From positions 1 through 33,534 of the forward strand of contig DATDZA010000003.1 of NCBI GenBank assembly GCA_035288865.1: DNA of 33,534 bases, written 5' to 3'. The notes below the pieces were generated by a model. That model searched no databases, was not told the origin of the DNA, and saw nothing but the letters and a program-made list of their open reading frames with translations. A program made the position numbers and the translations under genes. Below, piece by piece: positions 7,375 to 14,457 of this stretch (positions are counted from its first letter, which is position 1; the number at the start of each line of letters is the position of its first letter). The stretch is from GCA-2688775 sp035288865. GTDB lineage: Archaea > Nanobdellota > Nanobdellia > Woesearchaeales > GW2011-AR4.

Positions 7375-8880
7375 ATGAATAAAAAAACAACTTACCTGCT
7401 GCTGGCATTGATAATTGTTCTTGGTGCATTTTTAAGAATCTACGGATTGGGTGATGAAAGCTTTTGGGTGGATGAAAGCTCGACGGCCTACGGGGTAAAA
7501 CAAACGTATTCCTACATAATTCACAATATTTACAGCTATGCAACCTTAACTCCGGAATATTTCAAAGCTGGGGGCGGGGAGGTTCCGCTTTATTACATTT
7601 TAATCCGGTTCTGGGCAGGAATCAATGGCCTAAGTGAATTTAGCTTAAGATTATTTTCTGCAATATTTGGGATCCTCAGCTTATGCGTGATATTTAAAAT
7701 TGGTAAAATGATTTTTAATGATAAGGTAGGCCTGTTATCCGCTTTTATAATGTCCATAAACCATCAGCATATTTTCTATTCACAGGAAGCCAGAAATTAT
7801 TCTTTTCTTGTTTTCCTCACTCTGCTGTCTTTTTATTTTTTTATAAAAGCCCTGAATAATAATAAAAATCTAAGCTGGATTTTATATTCCCTTTGCGCTG
7901 TTGCCATGATATACACCCATTATCTGAGTTTTTTAATTTTGATGTCCCAATATATTTTTGTTCTGATATTCCATAAATCCTACAGGCTGCAGTTTAGAAA
8001 AGCATTAATATCTGCATTCGGAGTATTCATTGCATACCTTGCCTGGACACCCGTTCTTATTAAGCAAATATTCCACAGCCAATACCCTTATTCTTCTATT
8101 TATAAGCCGACAATAGGCAAACTGATTTATGTTTTTATTCAGATAAACAGCTGGATTTCACCGGATTTTCAATCCAGAATTGCCTTGAGAAGCATGAATT
8201 TGAATTTATTGACGGTTTTGGGATGGGCTTCTATACTATGTATTTTATCAATAACAATAATTTTAGCTTCAATGTCGCTTATCGGTGCATTAAAAAATAA
8301 GCATTTTAGCATGCGCAACTTAACGGACAAAAACAAATGCATTCTATTGTTCTGGTTTTTTATACCAATTATTGTTCCATTCTTATTGTCACTTTTATTT
8401 CCAAGCGCATCCATAGTTGGTTTTGTGCAATATATAATGTTTGCAACGCCTCCGTACTTCATCCTGGCTTCCAAAGGCATCCTGACATTCAAGAAGCATT
8501 TTATGGCAATCTTGATATTATTGGCAATTCTCAGCATTATCCCTGTTTACTCTTATTATGCTAATTTTGACAAGGAACAGTGGCGTGACGCGGCAGCTTA
8601 TCTTAAAAACAACAATGGCCGGCAGGATATTATTCTAATAAACAAGCCGGTAAGCGAGCTGGCACTCAAATATTACTACAATACTGCAAACTCCCAAGGT
8701 GTTAATGATGTCGAAGAAGCAAAATCAGCCACTGCCGGAAAAAGCAGCTTTTGGCTTTTGTACTCCGCTGAAAAATTCAGCGACTCGGGCCACAGCATAA
8801 AAAAATACTTTGATTCGCAATATACACTTAAAGAACAAAAAGAATTTACCGGGATATTATTGTACCATTACGAGTCCTGA
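7375..8880 (+). CDS. GT-C (GT39/ArnT-like) membrane glycosyltransferase
   Basis: Polytopic membrane protein of 501 residues that would transfer a sugar from a polyprenyl-phosphate donor on the outer face. After the first span (residues about 6-25) comes FWVDESST with the acidic pair Asp33-Glu34, the catalytic-loop position of GT39/ArnT proteins. It is followed by GEVPLYYILIRFWAGINGLSEFSLRL, the second family hallmark, and HIFYSQEARNYS. There are roughly ten more hydrophobic spans, then a short outer C-terminal domain from about residue 390 (FDKEQWRDAAAYLKNNN). A TATA-like CTATAAATAA (7338-7347) lies slightly more than 26 bases before the ATG. The gene ends at a twin hairpin terminator. Donor probably a Dol-P-hexose from the DPM1/ALG5-like enzymes here (inference). 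Confidence 0.85.
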   Translation: MNKKTTYLLLALIIVLGAFLRIYGLGDESFWVDESSTAYGVKQTYSYIIHNIYSYATLTPEYFKAGGGEVPLYYILIRFWAGINGLSEFSLRLFSAIFGILSLCVIFKIGKMIFNDKVGLLSAFIMSINHQHIFYSQEARNYSFLVFLTLLSFYFFIKALNNNKNLSWILYSLCAVAMIYTHYLSFLILMSQYIFVLIFHKSYRLQFRKALISAFGVFIAYLAWTPVLIKQIFHSQYPYSSIYKPTIGKLIYVFIQINSWISPDFQSRIALRSMNLNLLTVLGWASILCILSITIILASMSLIGALKNKHFSMRNLTDKNKCILLFWFFIPIIVPFLLSLLFPSASIVGFVQYIMFATPPYFILASKGILTFKKHFMAILILLAILSIIPVYSYYANFDKEQWRDAAAYLKNNNGRQDIILINKPVSELALKYYYNTANSQGVNDVEEAKSATAGKSSFWLLYSAEKFSDSGHSIKKYFDSQYTLKEQKEFTGILLYHYES

Positions 8881-8889
8881 CAAATAAAT

Positions 8890-8924
8890 AAAAAACCCAA
8901 TCGCAGCAAGCTGCGGGGTTTTTT
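8890..8924. terminator. bidirectional hairpin terminator (unit A)
   Basis: AAAAAACCC / GGGTTTTTT encloses an inner stem CGCAGC-AA-GCTGCG, giving a long GC-topped hairpin with T-tracts on both strands. It starts 10 bases after the GT-C stop and serves a convergent pair. It shares its core with unit B just downstream. Confidence 0.75.
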
Positions 8925-8926
8925 AA

Positions 8927-8982
8927 GTTCAAATTGAGTTTTGCGTCACAGCAAGCTGTGGAGTTTTGAACTCAATTTGAAC
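8927..8982. terminator. second hairpin (unit B) with 14-bp outer stem
   Basis: GTTCAAATTGAGTT (8927-8940) pairs perfectly with AACTCAATTTGAAC (8969-8982). Inside is CACAGC-AA-GCTGTG, the same core as unit A but with one base pair changed on both sides. It ends 11 bases before the stop of the leftward ALG5-like gene. Confidence 0.75.
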
Positions 8983-8992
8983 AATAAAAAAA

Positions 8993-9793
8993 TCAGGCTC
9001 TTTTTTTTGGGTCGTAATATCTCAGTATATATTTTCTGTACGCAATTCCCAGCGTATCATTTAATATTGGCCATGAGCTCGTTACGCCTATTCGTTTCCT
9101 GTCAAAATTGAAATTAACTTCTATGGGGGCTTCTTTAACCATAAGATTAAATTTTTTTGCAACCACCAGCAATTCCAAATCAAATGCATAATGCTTAACA
9201 ACCAGCATCGGAAGAATCTTTTTGGCTGCGCTGTACCTCAACAGCTTAAGGCCGCTTTGGGTATCGTGCACCTGCAGCCCAAAAAGCAGATTTACAAACA
9301 AATGATATCCGGTGCTCAGAATTTTTCTTTTTAAAGGATAATTAACTTTTGCATCAGGATGCCTTTTGCTGCCGATAACTATGTCAGCATTATACTCATA
9401 TACATAACTTATAAATCTCAGCAGCTGTTTTGGGTGTATTTCAAGGTCAGAGTCTATGAAAGCCACCAGGTCCCCTGTCACAAACTTAAACCCGTATACC
9501 AATGCATGCCCTTTCCCTTTGTTGGGCTTGTAGGAAACAAGCTTTACTTTTTTTGACTTAATTTTTTTTATTTCAGAATAGGTATTATCAGTAGAGCCGT
9601 CATCAACCAATATGATCTCGTAATCTATATTAAAATTATTGAAATCCCCCATTGTGTTAATTGTTTCCTTGATATTTTTATATATAGATGAGCCTTCATT
9701 GTAGCACGGCATTACGAGTGAAATCTTGTGCTTTGGAGCATTTCTCCCGAGCCATTCAGCTCCGGTTACAAGAGTTTTCTTTTTTCTTTTCAT
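8993..9793 (-). CDS. GT2 polyprenyl-phosphate sugar synthase, ALG5-like
   Basis: Inverting GT2 enzyme of 266 residues, resembling dolichyl-phosphate beta-glucosyltransferase (ALG5), which moves a hexose from a nucleotide donor to dolichyl phosphate on the cytoplasmic face. Seen: SLVMPCYNEGSSIYKNI, ILVDDGSTDNT, NKGKGHALVYGF, the metal-binding FIDSDLEIHP, GSKRHPDAKVNYPLKRK (very characteristic of ALG5-type proteins) and VHDTQSGLKLLR. A basic N-terminal extension of about 25 residues precedes the domain. It has no long membrane tail. It is third in a leftward group after the methyltransferase and deacetylase, 25 bases after the latter, and an AAAATATAAT inside that gap could give it its own promoter. 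It likely supplies a lipid-linked sugar to the GT-C proteins. Confidence 0.85.
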   Translation of the reverse strand: MKRKKKTLVTGAEWLGRNAPKHKISLVMPCYNEGSSIYKNIKETINTMGDFNNFNIDYEIILVDDGSTDNTYSEIKKIKSKKVKLVSYKPNKGKGHALVYGFKFVTGDLVAFIDSDLEIHPKQLLRFISYVYEYNADIVIGSKRHPDAKVNYPLKRKILSTGYHLFVNLLFGLQVHDTQSGLKLLRYSAAKKILPMLVVKHYAFDLELLVVAKKFNLMVKEAPIEVNFNFDRKRIGVTSSWPILNDTLGIAYRKYILRYYDPKKRA

Positions 9794-9818
9794 GATTATT
9801 GAATTACCCTTATTTGGA

Positions 9819-10667
9819 TTATATTTTTGATTTTAATAATTTATTTTTATTAATGTAATCGCTGAAGCTCATAAATTTATACTTTTTTAAAAGATATTCA
9901 AATACATGCCCCTTATTTATGTAATAGGGCAACATAGCGGGGTTTTTCATCAGGCTTTTTAATATTCCACTTTTTTTCATTTCAGGATTTTGTATCTGCC
10001 ACGGATGCATAAACATAACGTAAGGCCTGTGCCGCTTGTTCAAGCTATCCACGAAAAAAGAAATGTTTTTTCCAAAAATCCCGATAAAATAACCGGATCC
10101 AACAGGAATCTCTTTTTTCATAAGGTTCAGAGAAAGGTGCTTTGGGAAGTTCTTTTTCCTTATTTTTCCATACATATTGTAGGTTGAAACCGGTATTTCT
10201 AATACGCCCTCTATAAATCCAGAATTTTCCATTGAATCATAGGATGATGAATCATAAAAAAATCCATAATCTTTTAATATATTCAAGCAATTTTTTGGCA
10301 TATAAGCCTGGGGAGCCCTGAATCCCCGGGGCGCAAACTCCTCTATAAACCTGGAGGATTTTTTTAACTCGTCCAGCATAATCTTTCTTGCAGTTATTTT
10401 TTTGTGGGAATATGTATGGAGGCCTATTTCATGATTTCTTCTTATTTTTTTTATAAGTTCCGGGTACCAGTCATATATTTCCGCCACGACAAAGAAAGTT
10501 GCCCTTGCATCATTCTCCTTTAGTTTTTTAAGAATATAATCCGTTGCCCTGATAACGTACCCGTCATCTTTCTTTTTTCTTTTATTGGAACTGTCGTTAT
10601 TGTTTATATCTATGTGCACAAAAGATTCCAGGTCTATGCTAATTATATTGTCAGTCATTTCAGGCAT
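9819..10667 (-). CDS. Polysaccharide deacetylase (NodB/CE4, DUF3473-like)
   Basis: CE4-type enzyme of 282 residues that would remove N-acetyl groups from an amino-sugar in a surface glycan. Seen in order: SIDLESFVHIDI with the first motif Asp, ARATFFVVAEIYDWYPELIKKI, the metal-binding HxxxH in HEIGLHTYSH, and RGFRAPQAYMP (motif 3). Near the end are GSGYFIGIF and MFMHPWQIQNPEM. The last two match the DUF3473 subtype found with exosortase/PEP-CTERM exopolysaccharide genes (YFR... and HPWEID.P). Motif 1 is D-x-E rather than the usual D-D, which that subtype tolerates. No signal peptide is visible, so it may act on a lipid-linked intermediate inside the cell. Its start overlaps the methyltransferase stop by 8 bases; ATG 10658 (MTDN) is an alternative start. 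Confidence 0.85.
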   Translation of the reverse strand: MPEMTDNIISIDLESFVHIDINNNDSSNKRKKKDDGYVIRATDYILKKLKENDARATFFVVAEIYDWYPELIKKIRRNHEIGLHTYSHKKITARKIMLDELKKSSRFIEEFAPRGFRAPQAYMPKNCLNILKDYGFFYDSSSYDSMENSGFIEGVLEIPVSTYNMYGKIRKKNFPKHLSLNLMKKEIPVGSGYFIGIFGKNISFFVDSLNKRHRPYVMFMHPWQIQNPEMKKSGILKSLMKNPAMLPYYINKGHVFEYLLKKYKFMSFSDYINKNKLLKSKI

Positions 10668-11337
10668 TTTTTATTTTTCTGAATAATAACACCACAATGG
10701 GAGAAAGTGACTCTAAAAGAAAGATCGGCTTTGATTTTTCAAGTTTGAATCCGAATTTTTTTAGATTTGTTTCCACATATTCCTCCGTGGTGAAATTATG
10801 GGGGAAATCTCTTCTGTCATTTATCCTCTTGTTATAGATATTATTTGCATTTTTAATTTCCACTATTAAGTATTTTCTTGTAATCCGGGCAAGCTCCTTA
10901 AGCGATTTGGGCAAGTCATCCTTATGTATGTGGTGCAGGGTATTCATGCATATGGTCAAGTCAAATGACCCGTCATGCAAACCAGTTGCAACTATATTGC
11001 AGGATTTAAATTTTATATTTTTTACATTTTTAGATGCTGTCTTTGCCAGCGATATGCCCTCTTTTGAGAAATCGCCGCCGAAAAAATTAATGGACGGGTG
11101 GCTCATTGCCAATTGCAGGGTAAAATCGCCATTCCCGCATCCCAAGTCCGCCACTTTTGCAATATTATCCCTGCCCAGCGCCTCTTTAAAAAGTCCGAAC
11201 ACTATACCCCTTTCCATTTTCTGCCAAATGCTGTGCTGCTGTTTTCTTCCAGCCTTTGCATCATAATATCCGTTCTTATAAAGCGCAGATTCCCTGAAGT
11301 ATTCAATATTCCTGCGATAGTGCTCTTCCCTGTTCAT
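10660..11337 (-). CDS. Class I SAM-dependent methyltransferase
   Basis: Cytosolic methyltransferase of 225 residues with the Rossmann motif VADLGCGNGDFTLQLA near residue 65, acidic loop FGGDFSKEGISLA, post-II NTLHHI within FDLTICMNTLHHIHKDDLPKSLKEL and LIVEIKNANN. The hydrophobic last stretch ESLSPIVVLLFRK could rest on the membrane. It begins a leftward operon with the deacetylase (8-base overlap) and the ALG5-like GT2, so an O-methyl or lipid methyl group on the glycan is plausible. The TATA-like palindrome at 11359-11372 lies about 27 bases before the ATG, so the operon mRNA is probably leaderless. Substrate unknown. Confidence 0.8.
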   Translation of the reverse strand: MNREEHYRRNIEYFRESALYKNGYYDAKAGRKQQHSIWQKMERGIVFGLFKEALGRDNIAKVADLGCGNGDFTLQLAMSHPSINFFGGDFSKEGISLAKTASKNVKNIKFKSCNIVATGLHDGSFDLTICMNTLHHIHKDDLPKSLKELARITRKYLIVEIKNANNIYNKRINDRRDFPHNFTTEEYVETNLKKFGFKLEKSKPIFLLESLSPIVVLLFRKIKNA

Positions 11338-11358
11338 GCTTTAAATTGCTTAGTATGG

Positions 11359-11372
11359 TAATATTTAAATAT
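11359..11372. promoter_or_regulatory. palindromic TATA element in a divergent gap
   Basis: AATATTTAAATATT is a perfect 14-base palindrome in the 80-base gap between divergent genes. Its centre is about 28 bases from the leftward ATG (11337), matching a leaderless promoter. The rightward gene more likely uses ATTATTATAAGG near 11380-11390. Confidence 0.5.
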
Positions 11373-11417
11373 TGGGATATTATTATAAGGCAATAGCAAA
11401 ACAAAATAATAAATTAA

Positions 11418-12398
11418 ATGAAAAAATATGATTCGTTAAAATGGATTGTTTCCATAATTTCAATTGGCCTGTTTTTGTATTTTTTTATTAAGAATTTTGA
11501 TTTATATCAGGTATTAAAAATAATTTCCAATGTAAACCTCAAGCTGTTTATTATTGCCTTATTCATATATTATTTTTCTTTTTTAATCAAGGCAGCGAGA
11601 TGGAAGGTGCTTTTGGAAGGAATAGGCGTCAGGTTAAAGTTTTCATACATATCCTACTCAATATTCATGTGTTTTTTTTTTAATTCGCTCGCTCCGATGA
11701 GGTTTGGAGACTTTTATAGGATGTACCTTCTGAAAAAAAATAAAAAAATTCCAATTTCAAAAACATTAGGGACAATTTTTATAGAAAAATTTGCGGATGC
11801 AATATTGCTGGTTGTGGCATTCGTTATACTGGCTCTCGCGGTCTTCCACAAAAATTTGCCAAATCTTATTTTTTATGGAGCAGTCATCGGCATAGTGCTG
11901 ATTACCGGATTTTTATCCGTCATATTGTTAACTGTGATTTTCCATGACAGCAAAACCCGCTATTTGCCCCAGAGATTAATAATGCTAATTGCTAATTTTA
12001 AAAATGCATTAAATGAATGCACGGACGGCAAAATCCTTGCAAAAGTTATATTTTTCACAATTACTGACTGGCTGTTTGCAGTTGTATTTTTTTATATGAT
12101 TACCTTGTCTCTTAATTTAAGCCTACCATTTCCTTTAATAGCTTTCATTCTGACTGCTGAAAACCTGCTTACAGCTATACCCATCACGCCTGCCGGGGTG
12201 GGATTTGTTGAATCCGGTGTTTCCGGAATACTTATATTATTCGGCATTGGAAAAAACTTAAGCCTGTCAGTGGCAATACTGGACCGCCTCGTGACATATT
12301 GGCTTCAGATAGTTTTCGGCCTGTTAGTATATTTATTTGTAAAATTAAATTTAAGAAACAAAAAATTCCGGCCGCAGAAGTTCTTGAGGGCGCAATGA
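11418..12398 (+). CDS. YbhN/UPF0104 flippase-like membrane protein
   Basis: Polytopic protein of 326 residues with about eight spans, in the lysylphosphatidylglycerol-synthase-TM / UPF0104 family (also AglD-type C-terminal domains in archaea). Family marks seen are FLIKAARWKVLLEGIG, FFFNSLAPMRFGDFYRMYLLKK, a second GTIFIEKFADAILL, and the end block ENLLTAIPITPAGVGFVESGVSGIL. Members often lie next to Dol-P-sugar synthases and are suspected of moving lipid-linked sugars across the membrane; that role here is inference. It begins divergently from the methyltransferase operon and stands alone on its strand, followed by a 168-base gap without recognisable genes that holds the promoter of the next operon. 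Confidence 0.85.
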   Translation: MKKYDSLKWIVSIISIGLFLYFFIKNFDLYQVLKIISNVNLKLFIIALFIYYFSFLIKAARWKVLLEGIGVRLKFSYISYSIFMCFFFNSLAPMRFGDFYRMYLLKKNKKIPISKTLGTIFIEKFADAILLVVAFVILALAVFHKNLPNLIFYGAVIGIVLITGFLSVILLTVIFHDSKTRYLPQRLIMLIANFKNALNECTDGKILAKVIFFTITDWLFAVVFFYMITLSLNLSLPFPLIAFILTAENLLTAIPITPAGVGFVESGVSGILILFGIGKNLSLSVAILDRLVTYWLQIVFGLLVYLFVKLNLRNKKFRPQKFLRAQ

Positions 12399-12481
12399 AA
12401 AAAAATCCAGGCAACTATTTTAGAAGTGTTTTAGGTCTTACTTTACTTAAATAAAAATCCACTGCATTCCAAATATAAATA

Positions 12482-12491
12482 TTTTTAAATA
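12482..12491 (+). promoter_or_regulatory. TATA-like box of the cupin-methyltransferase-GT2 operon
   Basis: TTTTTAAATA, about 80 bases before ATG 12567. This predicts a leader of about 50 bases, and a GCGGTG purine block lies just before the start. The operon is therefore Shine-Dalgarno led, unlike most single genes here. Confidence 0.4.
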
Positions 12492-12566
12492 GCCTTACTT
12501 TCTTGCATAGCTAACTAAGAAATAAGTTAGAATATGGAAAGTTAGAAGATGAAATAGCGGTGTAAA

Positions 12567-12965
12567 ATGATAAAAATAGAAATAAAAAATCTGAAAATGT
12601 ATGTTGACAACAGGGGCTGGCTTGCTGAAATATTCAGGCCGGAGGATGTTAATAATACAATGAATGGGCAGGTTACAATTACTACAGCGCATCCCGGAAT
12701 TGTCAAGGCAAACCATTACCACAAGAAAATGAATGAGTGGTATTGTGTCATAAAGGGGAAAATGCATCTTGTGCTGAAAGACATGAAATCTGGAGAGAAG
12801 AAAGAAATCATGCTAAGCGAAGATGATTTGAAAATAATTAAAATATCTCCGGGCCTTGCACATGGCTTTAGAAATGTCGGAGACGATATGCTTTTTGTTT
12901 TGATGTATATTGACAGGCCGTTTGACCCAAATGACCCCGATACTTTTCCAGAGGTTGTTATCTGA
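12567..12965 (+). CDS. RmlC/WxcM-like sugar cupin
   Basis: Small cytosolic cupin of 132 residues. DNRGWLAEIFRPED near residue 16 is the hallmark opening of the dTDP-4-dehydrorhamnose 3,5-epimerase and CapF C-terminal cupin families. HYHKKMNEWYCVIKGKMHLVL is the metal or substrate-binding cupin motif, and KISPGLAHGFRNVG is the second. At 132 residues it is shorter than true RmlC (about 180), so it is more likely a sugar isomerase/epimerase of the WxcM/FdtA or CapF type. It is first in a tight operon: its TGA overlaps the next ATG by one base (TGATG). It would act on a nucleotide-linked keto sugar, possibly with the RmlD-like reductase. Confidence 0.8.
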   Translation: MIKIEIKNLKMYVDNRGWLAEIFRPEDVNNTMNGQVTITTAHPGIVKANHYHKKMNEWYCVIKGKMHLVLKDMKSGEKKEIMLSEDDLKIIKISPGLAHGFRNVGDDMLFVLMYIDRPFDPNDPDTFPEVVI

Positions 12966-13501
12966 TGCAGAAGCCGAGAAAGCTCCACTTGGGCTGCGGA
13001 ACTAATATCAAAAAAGAGTACGTAAATCTTGATAAGGAAAAAATAAAAGGTGTGGATGTCGTTCACAATCTTGATAAATATCCCTGGCCTTTTCCTGATA
13101 ATTATTTTGAAGAAGTGTACGGGCAAGACGTCATAGAGCACGTGCAGGACCTGTTCAGGGCGATGAAGGAAATAAACAGAATCTGCAAAAATGGCGCCAA
13201 AGTGCGGCTGATTGTCCCGTACTGGCATTCATCAGCAGCATTTTATCCCAATCACAATTATTTTTTTAACGTGGACAGCATGAAAATGTTTACGGAGCTT
13301 AACAGGAGCTATGACAATTATTATGGGTTTAAGATGGAAAAAATAAAACTGCTGCCTTCAAGAATTGGATGGATTATTCCGCCAATACCTCTTCCCAAAT
13401 CATTGTTCCCGAATGTCATGGACTTGAGGCACCTTGTAAGCTATCTTCTCGGAGAAATCATCCTGAAAATAGATTTTGAATTGAGGGCAGTAAAGAAATG
13501 A
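12965..13501 (+). CDS. Small SAM-dependent methyltransferase
   Basis: Class I methyltransferase of 178 residues with a shortened fold. The SAM loop LHLGCGTNIKKEYVNLDKE is at the extreme N terminus, then VDVVHNLDKYPWPFPDNYFEEVYGQDVIEHV (motif for the type-11 group that often acts in polysaccharide clusters) and GAKVRLIVPYWHSSAAFYPNHNYFF. This aromatic/His-rich end is typical of the predicted SAM methyltransferases next to GT2 genes. Translationally coupled on both sides: one-base overlap with the cupin and ATGA overlap with the following GT2. It likely methylates a sugar made or attached by those partners. Confidence 0.82.
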   Translation: MQKPRKLHLGCGTNIKKEYVNLDKEKIKGVDVVHNLDKYPWPFPDNYFEEVYGQDVIEHVQDLFRAMKEINRICKNGAKVRLIVPYWHSSAAFYPNHNYFFNVDSMKMFTELNRSYDNYYGFKMEKIKLLPSRIGWIIPPIPLPKSLFPNVMDLRHLVSYLLGEIILKIDFELRAVKK

Positions 13502-14457
13502 ATCCTTTGGTTTCTGCGGTAATTGTGAACTATAACGGAAAAGAAATAATTGAAACCGCAATTGATACATTAATGGAGCAAGGCTACAGGCAGATTGAGA
13601 TAATTGTTATTGACAACGATTCCACCGATGGCAGCCGTGAGATGATAAAAAGAAAATACAAAACTGTAAAATTGGTTAAAAACAGGAAAAATTTAGGATA
13701 TTGCGGCATAAACCTGGGATTAAGCGGCTGCAAGGGAAAATATATTCTATTCCTAAACAATGATATCAGGCTGGATAAGAATTGCGTAAATGAGCTTGTT
13801 AAAACTGCGGAATCAAACAAGGACGTTGCTATGGTCGCTCCAAGGCTGATTAACTTTTATGACAAGAATTTGAAATCCGGTGGAACGTGGCTTTCGAGGG
13901 CATTTTACAACGGCCACATAAAAGGAAGCGGCAAAGAAACGAAAAGAGAAATACCTTATCTTGGGGTGGGAATGATACGAAAAGATTTTGTTGATATGTT
14001 TGGGTACCTCTTTGATAATGATTATTTTATTTACGGTGAAGATGTAGATTTGGGATTAAGGATAAGATTAGCCGGAAAGAAAATCATGTTTGAGCCGAAA
14101 TCCGTGATGTACCATATGCATTCCACCACAATGCAGAAAAAAAGCAAATCATTCTCGACATTTTTGATGGAAAGAAATTTGATTACCACTTTTTTCAAAA
14201 TATTTTCATTAAATAATCTTATTTTATATTTGCCGTATGTTTTATTTTTCAGGCTGATTGCAATTGTTAGGGATATTCTGGCCTTAAGATTTGATTTGGC
14301 ATTTGCGCGATTACAGGCAATTTTTTCTGTTTTATTCAATTTCAGCTCAATAATTAAAAAAAGAAAGGAAACGCAGAAGTTCAGGAAAGTTAGTGATGAT
14401 TATATTCTGAAAGTTTTTAGCGAGGTTTACTTGTTCAAGGAAAAATTTAATGTTTGA
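13498..14457 (+). CDS. GT2 family glycosyltransferase (rhamnosyltransferase-like)
   Basis: GT-A enzyme of 319 residues. Seen: VSAVIVNYNGKEIIETAIDTL, VIDNDSTDGSREMIKR, NLGYCGINLGLSGCKGKYILFLNNDIRLD (metal-binding Asp around residue 87), RKDFVDMFGYLF and YGEDVDLGLRIRLAG (Glu181-Asp182). The block VIVNYNG...GxNxG...LNND is that of the WcaA/RfbF-type rhamnosyltransferase group, though the sugar cannot be assigned. A hydrophobic segment near residues 240-260 may attach it to the membrane. It is the last gene of the three-gene operon starting at 12567 and its end overlaps the convergent GT-C gene by 11 bases. Confidence 0.87.
   Translation: MNPLVSAVIVNYNGKEIIETAIDTLMEQGYRQIEIIVIDNDSTDGSREMIKRKYKTVKLVKNRKNLGYCGINLGLSGCKGKYILFLNNDIRLDKNCVNELVKTAESNKDVAMVAPRLINFYDKNLKSGGTWLSRAFYNGHIKGSGKETKREIPYLGVGMIRKDFVDMFGYLFDNDYFIYGEDVDLGLRIRLAGKKIMFEPKSVMYHMHSTTMQKKSKSFSTFLMERNLITTFFKIFSLNNLILYLPYVLFFRLIAIVRDILALRFDLAFARLQAIFSVLFNFSSIIKKRKETQKFRKVSDDYILKVFSEVYLFKEKFNV

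Noticed and set aside
12716..13228. 170-residue reverse open frame
   Set aside because: Lies opposite the cupin and methyltransferase genes, whose protein motifs are clear; its own translation has no recognisable domain.
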